From Megalobrama amblycephala (Eukaryota > Chordata > Actinopteri > Cypriniformes > Xenocyprididae): DNA of 64,000 bases. The position numbers and the translations under genes were made by a program. A model generated the notes under the pieces. The model saw only the letters and a list, made by a program, of their open reading frames with translations. It was not told the origin of the DNA and ran no database searches. Location of the stretch: NCBI RefSeq assembly GCF_018812025.1, contig NC_063052.1:29271193-29335192 (forward strand). Direction: 5' to 3'. Of the stretch, positions 39,205 through 57,920 are shown in pieces (within the stretch, counting starts at the first letter, position 1; each line of letters starts with the position of its first letter).

Positions 39205-42200
39205 TAAAATCAAATCTACACAACTGTTTAAAAGTATTTTAAGCAATAGTATTTCAGCAAGGACACATTAAATTGATCATAAGTGACAGTAAAGACATTT
39301 ATAATGTTACAAAAGATTTCCATTTCAAATAAATGCTGTTCTTAGGAACTTTCCATTCCTCAAAGAATCCTGAAAAAATGAATGACTGTTTCCATGTGGT
39401 TTTCAACATTGTTTTCTGAAAGATCATGTGATACTGAAGAGTAATGGCTGCTGAAAATTAAGATTTGCCATCACAGAAATAAATTAAATATTAAAATATA
39501 TTCAAATAGAAAACAGTTCTTTTAAATTGTAATAATATTACGTTTTTTACTCTTTTTTTTTTAATCAAATGAATGCAGCCTTGATGAGCATAAGAGACTA
39601 TTTCAAAAACATTTAAAGGGATAGTTCACCCAAAAATGAAAATTTGATGTTTATCTGCTTACCCCCAGGGCATCCAAGATGTAGGTGACTTTGTTTCTTC
39701 AGTCAGTAGAACACAAATGATGATTTTTAACTCCAACCGTTGCCGTCTGTCAGCCGTATAATGTGGGAGACACCGAACAGTATTTATATAATTTTTTACC
39801 TCTAATACACCATTTCCAACTGCGTTCAGCACGCATTTAGTGAGGTCTGATCGCGCTCTGACAGCGGCAGTGATGTCTCGCGCATATACTTCAATGAGTG
39901 CTAGACATTACTTCCGTTGTTTGTCCGGTTTCTCGCACAAACCGATCGTTTCGTGTCTTAGGACATCAATGTGTCGTCACGAGCCGCAGGGTTTAATTTG
40001 GACTTGTCTGTGCATGTTTTATTTACTCTTATAAAAGAAGTTCCCATTGACCCACATTATACGGCTGACAGACGGCAACGACTGGAGTTAAAAATCATCA
40101 TTTGTGTTCTACTGAAGAAACAAAGTCACCTACTATCCCTTTAAATCTTACAGACTCCAACAGTAGTGTATATCATACTATTTTGGTTCAAATATGTGAA
40201 AATTATGTTCTGTCTTGATTTCATGTTTGTAAGCATAAAATATATGTTTTTATGTTTGCGATGGTCGCAGGTGACTGTGTGTACCTCATGCGGGACAGCA
40301 GACGCACACAAGAAGGCCAGCCGGTGCGTCAATCATACCGTCTCCTGTCTCATATCAACAGAGACAAACTGGACATTTTCCGTATCGAGAAACTCTGGAA
40401 AAATGAAAAGTGAGATTTCCCACACTCCAACTATTAAAAAAACATTCTGATTTAGCTCTTTATTTTGACTCTTGATTGAGAACTAAGCATTGACATCTTT
40501 GTTGGGCCTGGAACAACATCCAAACAGATGTGACCAGATGATGAGAACGTTGCTCAAGCCTTGGCCTAACGTTTTTGGTTAGGCTAAGGCTTGAACATCG
40601 TTCTTATCCTGTCTTTTGCTTTTGGTTGTAAAGGTAGGATTGTTTGAATCATATCGTCGTTGACACAAGTCTAGTCGTCCATGCTTGTTTTATGATAAAC
40701 ACATTAATTAACAGAAGACCTTAAATGTGATCTGGACTCTCTCTTACTCTCTCTCTGTAGAGGTGAAAGGTTTGCCTTTGGTCATCACTATTTCCGTCCC
40801 CATGAAACACACCACTCTCCTTCCCGTCGTTTCTACCACAACGAGTTGTTCCGAGTGCCTCTCTATGAGATCATACCACTGGAGGCGGTGGTGGGGACGT
40901 GCTGTGTGTTGGACCTGTATACTTACTGCAAGGGTAAGATGTTCACACATACAACAGTACATAAATCAACACTAAGATCCAAGAAATGTACCGAACCAGA
41001 TGTTCCAGGCTGAAAACCCCATACTCTTTGCATGCTAATGAGCGTTTCTCTTACTAATGGATTCAGGTCGTCCGAAAGGGGTAAAGGAACAGGACGTTTA
41101 CATCTGCGACTATCGGCTGGATAAATCGGCACACCTGTTCTACAAGATCCACCGCAACCGGTACCCAGTGTGCACCAAGCCCTACGCTTTCAACCACTTC
41201 CCCAAAAGATTGACGCCGAAGAGGGACTTCTCTGTGAGTAGTGGAGGGTGGAAGAAATGTTTAAGAAAAAAATGAGGATGTTTTAGGACCATTAAAGTGC
41301 CCCTATTATGCTTTTTCGAATATTACCTTTCATGCAGTGTGTAATATAGCTGTTTGTGAATGCAAAGTTTCAAACATCAAAGTGCATGACAAATAAAGTT
41401 ATTGTCTCCTAAAAGAAAGAATCTATTCTGAACTGCCAAAACGAGTCGTCAGGAATTCAAGTCTCACTTCCGTAACGCATCAACGTAGGTTTGTAACAAA
41501 TTTGCATAATGCCAGCCTATGGTCTTCATATACAAGCCTCCGGAGCTGAAATTCAGATATGGTAACAGACGTTTTGGACACACGCTGTAAGTGGTAGACC
41601 AATAACAACAGATTGGGCCATCCGGCCAATCAGAGTAGAGGAAGCTCTCGGAAAGGGGGAGTTTAGAGAGACCGAATCTGATGCATGCAGATCTATTGTA
41701 GGAGACTTCCAAAATAATTAAAATAGCTTAATAGGGGCTCTTTAACTTTTTTTTTTTTTTTTGTATTTTGCATGACCACATTAATATTATTATTATTATT
41801 ATTATTATTATGTGTAATATTAGACATTTTATTAATATAATTATATAACATAATATATTTATTATCTTTTTCTGTTTTATTTGGCCTGGACAGCTTTCAA
41901 AACTCACTTATTAATTTTATTTGTATAATTATTTTTATTTGTGTTTATTTTAGAAGGGAAGTAATATTATTAATATTAATATTATTTTATTTAAATATGG
42001 CATATTTTAATATTTAATATAACTATATTGTATCACAAAGTATTTTTTTTTTAGATGGGAAATTATATAATTAATATGAATACTTATTTTTAATAATAAT
42101 AACATTTATTACTTTGTGTTTTAATATTAATACAATTTTTACATTATATTTCAAAATATATGTTCTTTTTTTCTGTTAAAATTTACCCTTTATTTCTTTC

Positions 42201-42479
42201 AAAGATTTACCTATAATTTACTTTATGGCTAATGTTTTGTTTTATACGTTTATTTACAGTTTTACAGTAGATGGAAATTAACATTATTATTAATGTTAAT
42301 AATTTTATTATTGTGTTATTATTACATATTTTAATATTGAATTTAAACTATCATTAAAATACATCACAAAATATACATTCATATTTTTTATGATTTTTTT
42401 TGGGGGGGGTGAAATTTTACATGGGAAATGGTAATATAAATAATTATAATTATTAATATTAATAATTATAATGTTTTGT

Positions 42480-42528
<49 letters not shown>

Positions 42529-42529
42529 T

Positions 42530-42572
<43 letters not shown>

Positions 42573-44231
42573 TTATTTTTGTAATATATTATTGTAGGTT
42601 GCAATTTGACCTGGACATTTCTTTTTGATTATAATATTATAGTAAATATAATATTTTATTCATATTTTTATTGTTTCAGATCAGAAGTGGCATTATGGAC
42701 TTTCTGCTAATTTGATTACATTGTATCTGTATTTCCCCCACTTAACTCATGACTGTTTGAATCTAACTAAGTTTATTGAGTAGGCGAGTTGCTTCCCTTC
42801 ATTTATCTCTCTTTCGACAGCCTCACTATGTGCCAGATAACTACAAGAGGAACGGCGGCCGTTCTGCCTGGAAGAGTGAGCGGCCCAAAGGTGCATCAAA
42901 CTGCGATGAAGACCCCTCCCCCAGTGCATCATGTGACCGGCTGTCTGCCGGCTTCTCAAGAGATGGGGACGAGGGCGGAGGAAGAGGAGCGGAGGGAGAA
43001 ATGGACACCTCTCAGGAGGACTCCAGCACCCCTGTTCCACAGCTGTCCACATCACAGGAAAGGAGGACAGGTGGGGAGGAGGAAGACGTGGAGGAAGAAG
43101 AGGAGGGTGAAGAGAGGGGAGAGAGGAGAGACATGGACGAGGGCTCCCGGGAAAGGGTAGGAGGAGGGCGGGACGTGTTGGACGCCCCATGCTCGTCTTC
43201 GCTCTCCTCTTCACCTCTTCATCCATCAATCCTGGGAAGGAGGGAAGCGCAGAGAGAGCGACTGAACAAGATTCTGCTCGATCTGCTGCACCGGGCGCCC
43301 AGCAAGAATGGTAAGACAGACAATATTTATTTTAACCAGAAGGCTTTAGTTACATCACATCAATATCTTGCAACCTGATTTCATTTTTAATCTGTTAATT
43401 ATTATTGATTATGTTGTAAATTTATAGAAGCCTTTTTATTGTTGACATTTTTGTCATTCAGTACCATAAATTACATTTTATTGTTCTACATTGCTCTGAA
43501 CTCAAATGCTGATCGTTCTTTTGAAAAGAGAGATTTCTTTGAAAAAAGACTAAAAGTATGTTTGTTTTTTGTTTAAAAGTCTGTATGTTTTTCAAATGAT
43601 TAATTGAAACATTGAATACAAACTTTTATTATTATTATTTATTTTTATTTTTTTATTATTATTATTTTTTTTAATTTAATACGCAAATAATATAATAAAT
43701 ATAATTATTTATTTTATTTATATTTTAAATTTTTAGATGGGAAATAATATTATTCATATTAATAATATTTATTCATATTAATTTTATTTATTTGTTTTAA
43801 GTTGATTTTTACTATATTACATTATACTACAAATATATATATTGTTTTAATTTGTATTTAGATTTTTTTTTAGATTAAGCCATAAATTTTATTGTCAATA
43901 ATTAATTATTTTATTAATATTTTTTACCATTTTAGAGGGGAATTTTATTATATGGGAATTTTATTTTATGGGAATTTAATATAAAACATTATCAATTAAT
44001 AATATTATTAATAGCAATTTTTATATAAATTTTTTAAAAAACAACAATAATGTGAATTCATAAGCTGCTCTTTTATCCCCACACTGCAAGAAATCTAATG
44101 CAAGGTTGATAAAAACATATTTCTTTGTCTCCTTCACAGCGATAGATGTGACGTATCTTCTCGAGGAAGGCTCTGGTCGCCGCCTCCGCAGACGGACGCT
44201 TGGACTGAGCGAATTTATTTGCAGGAAGTAA
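15583..44231 (+). CDS. ash1l: ASH1L histone H3K36 methyltransferase, complete coding region (25 exons)
   Basis: Exons: 15583-16167, 16832-21227, 22983-23709, 24264-24437, 24529-24623, 24982-25055, 25473-25518, 25705-25813, 25942-26148, 28967-29113, 30545-30653, 31395-31556, 31655-31725, 32304-32476, 33189-33341, 33839-33893, 34896-35028, 35408-35683, 38757-38843, 39051-39141, 40271-40409, 40761-40933, 41067-41233, 42821-43310, 44140-44231. Their sum, 8931 nt, is a multiple of three and gives 2976 residues, against about 2969 in human ASH1L. Phases match at every junction. The start MDQRTQGGP corresponds to human MDPRN. Order: N-terminal conserved block ([20 protein letters not shown]), AT-hooks, AWS, SET, post-SET, bromodomain, PHD, BAH, and C-terminus ending in FICRK. 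The nuclear Trithorax-group enzyme mono- and dimethylates H3K36 at active genes and is activated by MRG15. The MRG15-binding region should lie C-terminal to BAH or near it, but was not located. Confidence 0.93.
16832..21227 (+). CDS. ash1l: ash1l giant exon with AT-hook-like motifs
   Basis: A single 4396-nt exon, open throughout, encoding residues about 196-1660. It has [20 protein letters not shown], conserved in human, then at least six AT-hook-like cores: KRRGRRPRW (about residue 615), VGRPP (663), KKRGRPK (686), RKRGRPK (745), KRRGRKPK (867) and KKRGRPPK (1300). Further conserved blocks are [43 protein letters not shown] and [11 protein letters not shown]. Fish-specific low-complexity segments include Thr, Ser, His (six in a row near 19252-19269) and Gly runs. 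The region is presumed disordered and DNA or chromatin binding. Confidence 0.92.
22983..24623 (+). CDS. ash1l: ash1l exons 3-5, linker ahead of the catalytic module
   Basis: Exons 22983-23709, 24264-24437 and 24529-24623. They include [20 protein letters not shown] and a seventh AT-hook-like GPGRPRK (about residue 1777), a Glu-rich acidic run near 23560-23640, then [18 protein letters not shown] and [20 protein letters not shown], which are nearly identical to human. The intron 23710-24263 holds parts of two repeat families. Confidence 0.9.
23724..24110. repeat. Fused fragments of two MITE families in an ash1l intron
   Basis: 23724-23930 is a Tc1-like nonautonomous fragment (CAAAAGTGTGGGGTCAG, ATAAATGCTGTTCTTTTG). 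From about 23935 a fragment of the AGTGCCCC-type element follows (GCTCTGATTGGTCAG, ACCATATCTGAATTTCAG), also seen at 1780-1970 and, inverted, at 41550-41640. Confidence 0.55.
25705..31556 (+). CDS. ash1l: ash1l AWS, SET and post-SET catalytic module
   Basis: Exons 25705-25813, 25942-26148, 28967-29113, 30545-30653 and 31395-31556, residues about 2033-2277. [12 protein letters not shown] through [19 protein letters not shown] and CPCGEQC, a zinc-cysteine cluster. [26 protein letters not shown], the NHSC core in [16 protein letters not shown], and [11 protein letters not shown], which bind S-adenosylmethionine and the lysine channel. Post-[20 protein letters not shown]. All key residues recalled for the family are present. 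The SET domain is split by a 2.8-kb intron (26149-28966) packed with transposable elements. Confidence 0.93.
26389..27413. repeat. TTAA-flanked foldback MITE in the SET-domain intron
   Basis: Flanked by TTAA at 26385-26388 and 27414-27417. Ends AGGGATAGTTCACCC and GGGTGAACTATCCCT are inverted. The arms continue as long inverted repeats (the GCAGATAAACATCAAAT and AAACCGATCGTTTCGTG stretches). It is split by a hAT-like element at 26398-26740, so it was present first. TTAA specificity fits piggyBac-type mobilisation, which is an inference. Confidence 0.75.
26398..26740. repeat. hAT-like palindromic MITE with 8-bp target duplication
   Basis: It begins TAGGGCTGCACGATTAAT and ends with the complement ATTAATCGTGCAGCCCTA. 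The arms of about 157 bp pair at roughly 94% identity by eye, with a short centre near 26555-26582. The 8-bp duplication GGGATAGT is at 26390-26397 and 26741-26748. It is inserted in the TTAA element's left terminus. Confidence 0.85.
28040..28715 (-). pseudogene. Degraded Tc1-like transposase relic in the SET-domain intron
   Basis: On the minus strand from about 28605, [19 protein letters not shown] is followed by [30 protein letters not shown], a DEST segment equivalent to the first catalytic Asp (SDES), and [14 protein letters not shown]. Internal stops, shifts and a missing C-terminus show it is dead. The motifs belong to the Tc1/mariner DDE family. Confidence 0.7.
29890..30358. repeat. 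Tc1-like nonautonomous element in an ash1l intron
   Basis: It contains TTTTATTCAGCAAGAACG, GGATCATGTAACATTGAAG, GATGCTGAAAATTCAGC and a right end TTACTGACCCTTTTGAG. Confidence 0.6.
31655..35028 (+). CDS. ash1l: ash1l bromodomain exons
   Basis: Exons 31655-31725, 32304-32476, 33189-33341, 33839-33893 and 34896-35028, residues about 2278-2472. [20 protein letters not shown] leads in. [53 protein letters not shown] and [13 protein letters not shown] cover the four-helix bromodomain fold, which binds acetyl-lysine in family members. A short Arg/Glu repeat (about 32384-32411) is fish-specific relative to the human sequence I recall. Confidence 0.9.
31838..31926. repeat. (TA)n microsatellite
   Basis: About 44 near-perfect TA units in an ash1l intron, directly adjoining a fragment of the Tc1-like family (about 31929-32062). 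Confidence 0.9.
31929..32062. repeat. Internally deleted Tc1-like MITE
   Basis: Left terminus TACAGTCCAAAAGTTTGGAA through TTTAATTAAAAATACAG, then directly GTACTGGACTGTACTG. This is the same pair of ends as the 932-bp element at 35713-36644, but with the interior missing. Confidence 0.65.
32505..33052. repeat. Interspersed repeat with TAATGCGTTACT motifs
   Basis: Repeated AAAGTAATGC and TGCGTTACT words in both orientations fill most of the intron between 32476 and 33189. This is a common cyprinid repeat type. Borders are approximate. Confidence 0.5.
34339..34852. repeat. TTAA-flanked foldback MITE close to a bromodomain exon
   Basis: TTAA at 34335-34338 and 34853-34856, with ends AGGGATAGTTCACCC and GGGTGAACTAACCCT. 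The arms match inward (CCATCCTAGGTGTATATG against CATATACACCTAGGATGG). The right boundary is 39 bp before the exon at 34896. Confidence 0.85.
35408..38843 (+). CDS. ash1l: ash1l PHD finger exons
   Basis: Exons 35408-35683 and 38757-38843. [20 protein letters not shown] ends the bromodomain. A His-rich run and an acidic segment follow. Then the PHD runs [19 protein letters not shown], split by a 3.1-kb intron, and VWQHCDCM to HYLCEQCD. The C4HC3 ligands are all present. The family PHD is reported to bind methylated H3K4. Confidence 0.9.
35713..36644. repeat. 932-bp Tc1-like foldback element in the PHD intron
   Basis: The left end CAGTACAGTCCAAAAGTTTG and right end complement (TTTTTGGACTGTACTG) are flanked by TA. 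The two halves are inverted copies of each other. A second terminus, CCCCAAACTTTTGAACGGT, at about 36223-36241 suggests a related copy inside. It begins 29 bp after the donor of the PHD exon. Confidence 0.8.
36835..36960. repeat. Degenerate AGCAACCAC minisatellite-like tract
   Basis: Imperfect repeats of CATAGCAACACCCTA and AGCAACCAC. The same word family recurs at 37760-37810 and 60931-61150. Confidence 0.5.
37998..38071. repeat. (AT)n microsatellite
   Basis: About 37 AT units in the PHD intron. The Ile/Tyr open frame across it is an artefact. Confidence 0.9.
38168..38518. repeat. Tc1-like nonautonomous foldback element
   Basis: Ends GTACCTGCCAAAAGTTTGG and CCAAACTTTTGACAGGTAC are perfect inverted repeats. 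The interior has GCTCACCAAGGCTGCATTT and the CAGTCTTCAGTGTCACATG landmark. It is the second such element in the PHD intron. Confidence 0.75.
39051..41233 (+). CDS. ash1l: ash1l BAH domain exons
   Basis: Exons 39051-39141, 40271-40409, 40761-40933 and 41067-41233, residues about 2594-2783. [65 protein letters not shown] and [19 protein letters not shown] are near-identical to human. BAH domains are nucleosome or protein interaction modules. Confidence 0.9.
39143..39201. repeat. (GT)n microsatellite
   Basis: About 28 GT units beginning two bases after a BAH exon end, so it overlaps the splice donor context (GTACGTGTGTG). Confidence 0.9.
39208..40172. repeat. Tc1-like MITE interrupted by a TTAA-type MITE
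   Basis: The left part, 39208-39616, runs from CAACTGTTTAAAAGTATTTT to CATTTTAA. The right part, 40145-40172, ends CAACAGTAGTGTATA. The TTAA element 39617-40140 separates them, so it inserted later. Confidence 0.6.
39617..40140. repeat. TTAA-flanked foldback MITE with deleted right sub-terminus
   Basis: TTAA at 39613-39616 and 40141-40144. Left AGGGATAGTTCACCC is intact. The right end keeps only CTATCCCT, because the GGGTGAA section present in the sister copy at 26389-27413 is absent. The arms otherwise match that copy. Confidence 0.75.
40540..40608. other. Compact 31-bp stem hairpin in an ash1l intron
   Basis: Arms 40540-40570 and 40578-40608, with a 7-base loop. By hand count, 27 of 31 positions are Watson-Crick pairs, two more are G-U on the + strand, and two are mismatched. 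It has pre-miRNA-like size and shape. No expression evidence is available. Confidence 0.5.
41296..41741. repeat. TTAA-flanked MITE, AGTGCCCC family, complete copy
   Basis: TTAA at 41292-41295 and 41742-41745, with ends AGTGCCCCTATTATGC and AGCTTAATAGGGGCTCT on the + strand, an imperfect inverted pair. 446 bp, no coding capacity. Located just after the last BAH exon. Confidence 0.75.
42483..42572. repeat. (TA)n followed by (TTTA)n simple repeat
   Basis: TA units, then about 12 ATTT units, in an AT-rich ash1l intron. The rest of 41750-42780 is AT-rich and otherwise featureless. Confidence 0.85.
42821..44231 (+). CDS. ash1l: ash1l last two coding exons
   Basis: Exons 42821-43310 and 44140-44231. 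[20 protein letters not shown] is conserved. A variable acidic stretch (Glu/Asp/Gly-rich) is fish-specific. [18 protein letters not shown], then [20 protein letters not shown], matches the human C-terminus. The last codons differ from human. Stop TAA is at 44229-44231. Confidence 0.9.
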
Positions 44232-45226
44232 TGCTGACAGCACTCTCTGCTGAGCACGCTTGCAGAGCAGCAAGAGAATAATGGATATCGAGGAGCAGAG
44301 GTGGACTACACCTGAAAAAAAGAGGGGAAATGGAGGTGGGAGGCGACACGTTCATATTTATATCTTGCAGTTTCTCTTTCTAAAGGAACTACAAGAGACC
44401 AGCCTGAGCTTCGTGCACTGAGGACGCGCAGTTCGCTGCGAGTCGTCAACCTTGATGCGTTTCAAAAGTACAAGCGTCACACATAGGAAAGTTGAAACTG
44501 AACAAAAGCGCCTTGAAATTCATGGATGAACTACGACTTCACTGGTCAAACGTCTCCCATGACTAAATTGTTAAGGAAGCGCGTGGTACTAAATTTGGCC
44601 TTCGTTTCGGCTGCAAGTAGAAAAATGGGAGACCGGTGCCACCTTGTGGTCTACAGTGGCAATGACTTGAGTACGACCAAGAAAGTGTAAAACAAGGCAA
44701 AAAATAAAACAGAAATAGGAGCGACATAGGAGGTGCAGTGTAGCGCACACACACTGCCCGTAGACTGAGAGAGAGAGAGAGAGAGAGAGCTGAGAAAGAA
44801 CGTTGGCTAACTGCACTTTTAACAACACGGACATCATTCGCTCCCGGAGATGTACGGATAAGACACACTAACATTCACACAGTATTGATCAATGCTGTAT
44901 GATAAAGCAAAACAAATAAGTATATTACCTTTTTTTGTTTGTTTTTTGTTTGTTATACTGTAATTACATTAGGAATGGAGCACGAAGGGGGTATCCATAT
45001 TTGTGAGCTCGGGACTTTGCGACCGAGCTGGAATGTTTCGCTTCTGTTATCGTGGGCATTGTGATTGGTTAGAGTGGGTGCCAGCCCCGCCCCCGTTTTT
45101 TTTTAAAAAAGTATTTAATTCACCAGCTTGAAAAAAACAAACAAAACAAAATCTAGCAGAGGAGGCGCGCTGGCTTTATATATAACGCCTTAGAATGCCA
45201 TGATCTTGAGCGTTTTTTGTTTATAG

Positions 45227-45285
<59 letters not shown>

Positions 45286-46605
45286 CCCATTCTGATAATA
45301 TAAATACGAAAGAGGAAACAACTAAGGGCTTGACAGCAGTTAATAAACAGTTAAATTCATGAATTCACAAGAACTTATTGTATCATGTGATGTCATATTT
45401 TATGTGAGTGGTTTGTAGGGCGGGTGGGATGGGGTCGGGTCGAGGTTTTAGTGTTGTCATTTTCTTTGAATTTGCTTTTTGTTTTTTAATGGCCTTTCAG
45501 GTTGCCATGGAGAATGTTTATATAAACAAAATCATGATGAGATTTTTGTTTTTTTTGCCCTTAATTCATCAGCTATGACAGATAAGTATTTCAAACCCCT
45601 TAGATAGATCGACAAGGAAAAAAAATAAACGATGAAAACTGACAAACGAAAGGAAAGAAAATTGTATAGTGCCAAGCTATGTATATATACAGACGGAAAA
45701 TGTGAGAAATGTCTCCAAAAGCAATATCTTGATAATGGATTTTGTGTATTGTATTGTACAGGATTCAGCCCTATATGTATTATTATTATTATTATTATTG
45801 TTATTATTATTACCATTCTTATACGATTTGTATTGAAAGAGCTGTCACGTGTAACTTTACGAGATGTGGACGAGAAAGTGGCAGTCATTACAATTAATAA
45901 TCGCTACAAATTTCCGGCGTAAGCGACAAACCGTTTGAAACCTTGTTACCCAAAAAAACATGAATTTAGCGCATTGCGAGAGGGAGGATCATCTGATGGA
46001 CTTTGTCGGAGGGGACGCCGCAGTGACCCCAGACCTGGCACCTGTCACTGTAATAATTAATATTAACATTATTATAATTATTATTATTATTACTTTTTGA
46101 GGAGAAAAAGATATAATGTTCCTCGTTTTTTTGCTGCAAAGTGTTGAACACTAAAAAAACAAACCAACATAAAAATGTAAAATGATATTTTGGCAGAAAA
46201 AGAAGCTGTCAACCCGATATCATGTTCTTAATCTCCTTTTTAATTTTGTTTTTTTGTTTTTAATTTTTTTTTTTGTTCTTCAAATAAGAAAAGATTGTTC
46301 TGTTTTTTGTGATAGCGGTCATAAATATAATGCTTGTATTTCTTGTATTTGTGTGTTTTTGTGTGATTTGTTTAGTTATTTTTAGACAATCACAAAATAA
46401 GATGCAAGCATTGTATATGGACAGACTGGCAGGCATTTTGTGATGTTGTGTACAGTTTGTCAAAACTTCTTCCACTCTGGTTCAAAGTTTGTAATTATAA
46501 AGTCATGAAGATGCTGTTGGTTTTTACTTTTTTTTTTTGTTTTATATTCTATTTGTTTTGTTTGTTTGTTTGTTTTTTAATAAAAAGCACTACATTATTG
46601 TGAAT
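44232..46605 (+). other. ash1l: ash1l 3' UTR
   Basis: It runs from the stop to an AATAAA at 46579-46584 preceded by T-rich DNA. It contains (GA)n at about 44767-44789, (GT)n followed by (GA)n at 45229-45286, and several T and ATT runs. No coding region was recognised. Confidence 0.6.
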
Positions 46606-47015
46606 ATACTTGCCTGTTGCTCATACATTTAGCAGAGAATCTGTGATGCAGTTCTTTACTAGGTCATAACCATTATTACTCCAGGTATACAGACAAATCG
46701 TATTTTAATTGTATGGACAGTCAATACATCTTCAAATAAAGTGAATTTTAACTATTGCGTAGCACATTGACATTGTGTACCATCATTTGAACTACCAAAT
46801 ACATTTGCAAAGAGAACACTATTTAAATAAATTCATTGTATTTTAATGCTGTCTAGTTTAATTAATGCCAGACATAACTGATGTTTTCACATATGCAGTT
46901 ACTGATTCTTGAGACATTTAAAATGGTAACATTTTTGCTTTAAAATTAATCTAAAATCATCACTAGAATGTTCTTAACACACATGTGCATTTGAATGTGA
47001 TTTTCTCTTTATTAA

Positions 47016-47485
47016 AGGGTTAGTTCACCCAAAAATGAAAATTATGAATCTTTTGTGTCGAATTATGATTCGGATCGCGCGTCAAACCGCCAAACACATG
47101 ACTTTGGCGCTTCGAACGGCTGATTCGACATGCTGATTCATTATGCTCTGAATCTTCCTGAAGCAGTGTTTTGAAATCGGCCATCACTATATAAGTCGTT
47201 ATTTGTTTTTTTGTTTTTGGCGCACCAAAAATATTCTCGTCGCTTCATAATATTAATATTGAACCTCTGTACTCGCATGAACTGATTTAAATATGTTTTT
47301 AGTACCTTTATGGATCTTGAGAGAGGAAATGTCACTGCTCCCTATGCAGGCCTCACGAAGCAATCAGATTTCAACAAAAATGTCTTAATTTGTGTTCTGA
47401 AGATTAACAAAGGTCTTACGGGTGTGGAACGGCATGAGGGTAAGTAATTAATGACAGAATTTTCATTTTTGGGTGAACTAACCCT
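47016..47485. repeat. TTAA-flanked foldback MITE, intergenic
   Basis: TTAA at 47012-47015 and 47486-47489, with ends AGGGTTAGTTCACCC and GGGTGAACTAACCCT. The interior carries an inverted TTCGAATCAGC / GCTTCGAACGGCTG core, as in the copies at 12274 and 54124. Confidence 0.8.
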
Positions 47486-47814
47486 TTAAGTCTGTAAGTC
47501 ATCTTTTCATATAACACCTCCAGAATAAAGTAGTTCCTACATTTAATACATGTGATATAAAAATACGCAAAATGTATTTTTATTTAATTCAATAGAGGGA
47601 GCCGAAATTCAGTTTGAAACCATCCTGCGGTCAAATAATTACTATAAATATTAAGATATATGGGGTTTATCTAGCATACCAGAGCTGCGTTTCAGAAAAG
47701 CATCGTAAGCCTAGTAGATGTTAGACCCATTGCACCAATGGTCTCTTCTTGGGTCATGATGCTTTTGATAAATGCAGCACAGAGCAGTTTACGTATAGAT
47801 ATGTTTACGCACGC

Positions 47815-48310
47815 AGAATCGACATTCGACCTCTCCAGACACGTCGGCGCGCCCGCCATCTTGGCACGGTCAACGTGTCGTCACTCACAGTAAGAATCAA
47901 CGATGCCACAACATTACGCAGCTTCTAGTTGCAAAAACCACCGAAATTTAAATTCCCGAAGAAACTGGATAACCTGATGAGAATGTGTTTTTATATGTAA
48001 TAATAACTCAATATTACAGATTTTTTAAACTATGATATCTTTTTAAGTGTCATGTTAGCTGACGCCTTTGTCTTGTGTTAGTTTAGCAAAACTAAGTATA
48101 TTGCAGATATAGATATTCATACATGCGTCTAACTACAGTTGCAGACACACAGTCAACTTGTTCTTGAGTATTCACGGACCGGGTTTGACCGTTCCAATAT
48201 GGCGCACGGCAAGCGCACCTTAGAAACAGCAAAGTGGTTCTAAACTCTTTGCCTCTGTGTATCTCTCTATGTTCAGAGCTCCCTGTTTGCCGCCATCCAC
48301 TAGGTGGCTT
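47815..48310 (+). promoter_or_regulatory. lrrc71: Probable lrrc71 promoter region
   Basis: CpG-rich against its surroundings. GCCCGCCATCTTGGC (47851-47865) and CAATATGGCGC (48195-48205) are YY1-like sites in opposite orientations. The lrrc71 ATG is at 48495. A short THAP-like open stretch at 47903-47977 lies inside. No TATA box was identified. Confidence 0.4.
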
Positions 48311-48494
48311 CAAAGTAACCGTGTTATTTCAAGGGTTGGCATGGCAACGGAATACAACCTGAGCGAGTTACAAAGCTAGTGCTGAATGAGTAACGTTTCT
48401 TCACTATAAAATAATTTTAAATTATTAATAATTTCAATTCATTATTTGTTTTTGTTCTGGGTTTGAAAAATTGAAATAGTTTCCCACTGAAAAG

Positions 48495-57920
<9,426 letters not shown>

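Noticed and set aside
42747..43229. Minus-strand open frame of 160 codons over an ash1l exon
   Set aside because: It mirrors the Glu/Gly-rich acidic coding segment of the + strand exon; Pro/Leu/Ser-rich antisense frames arise automatically from such composition.
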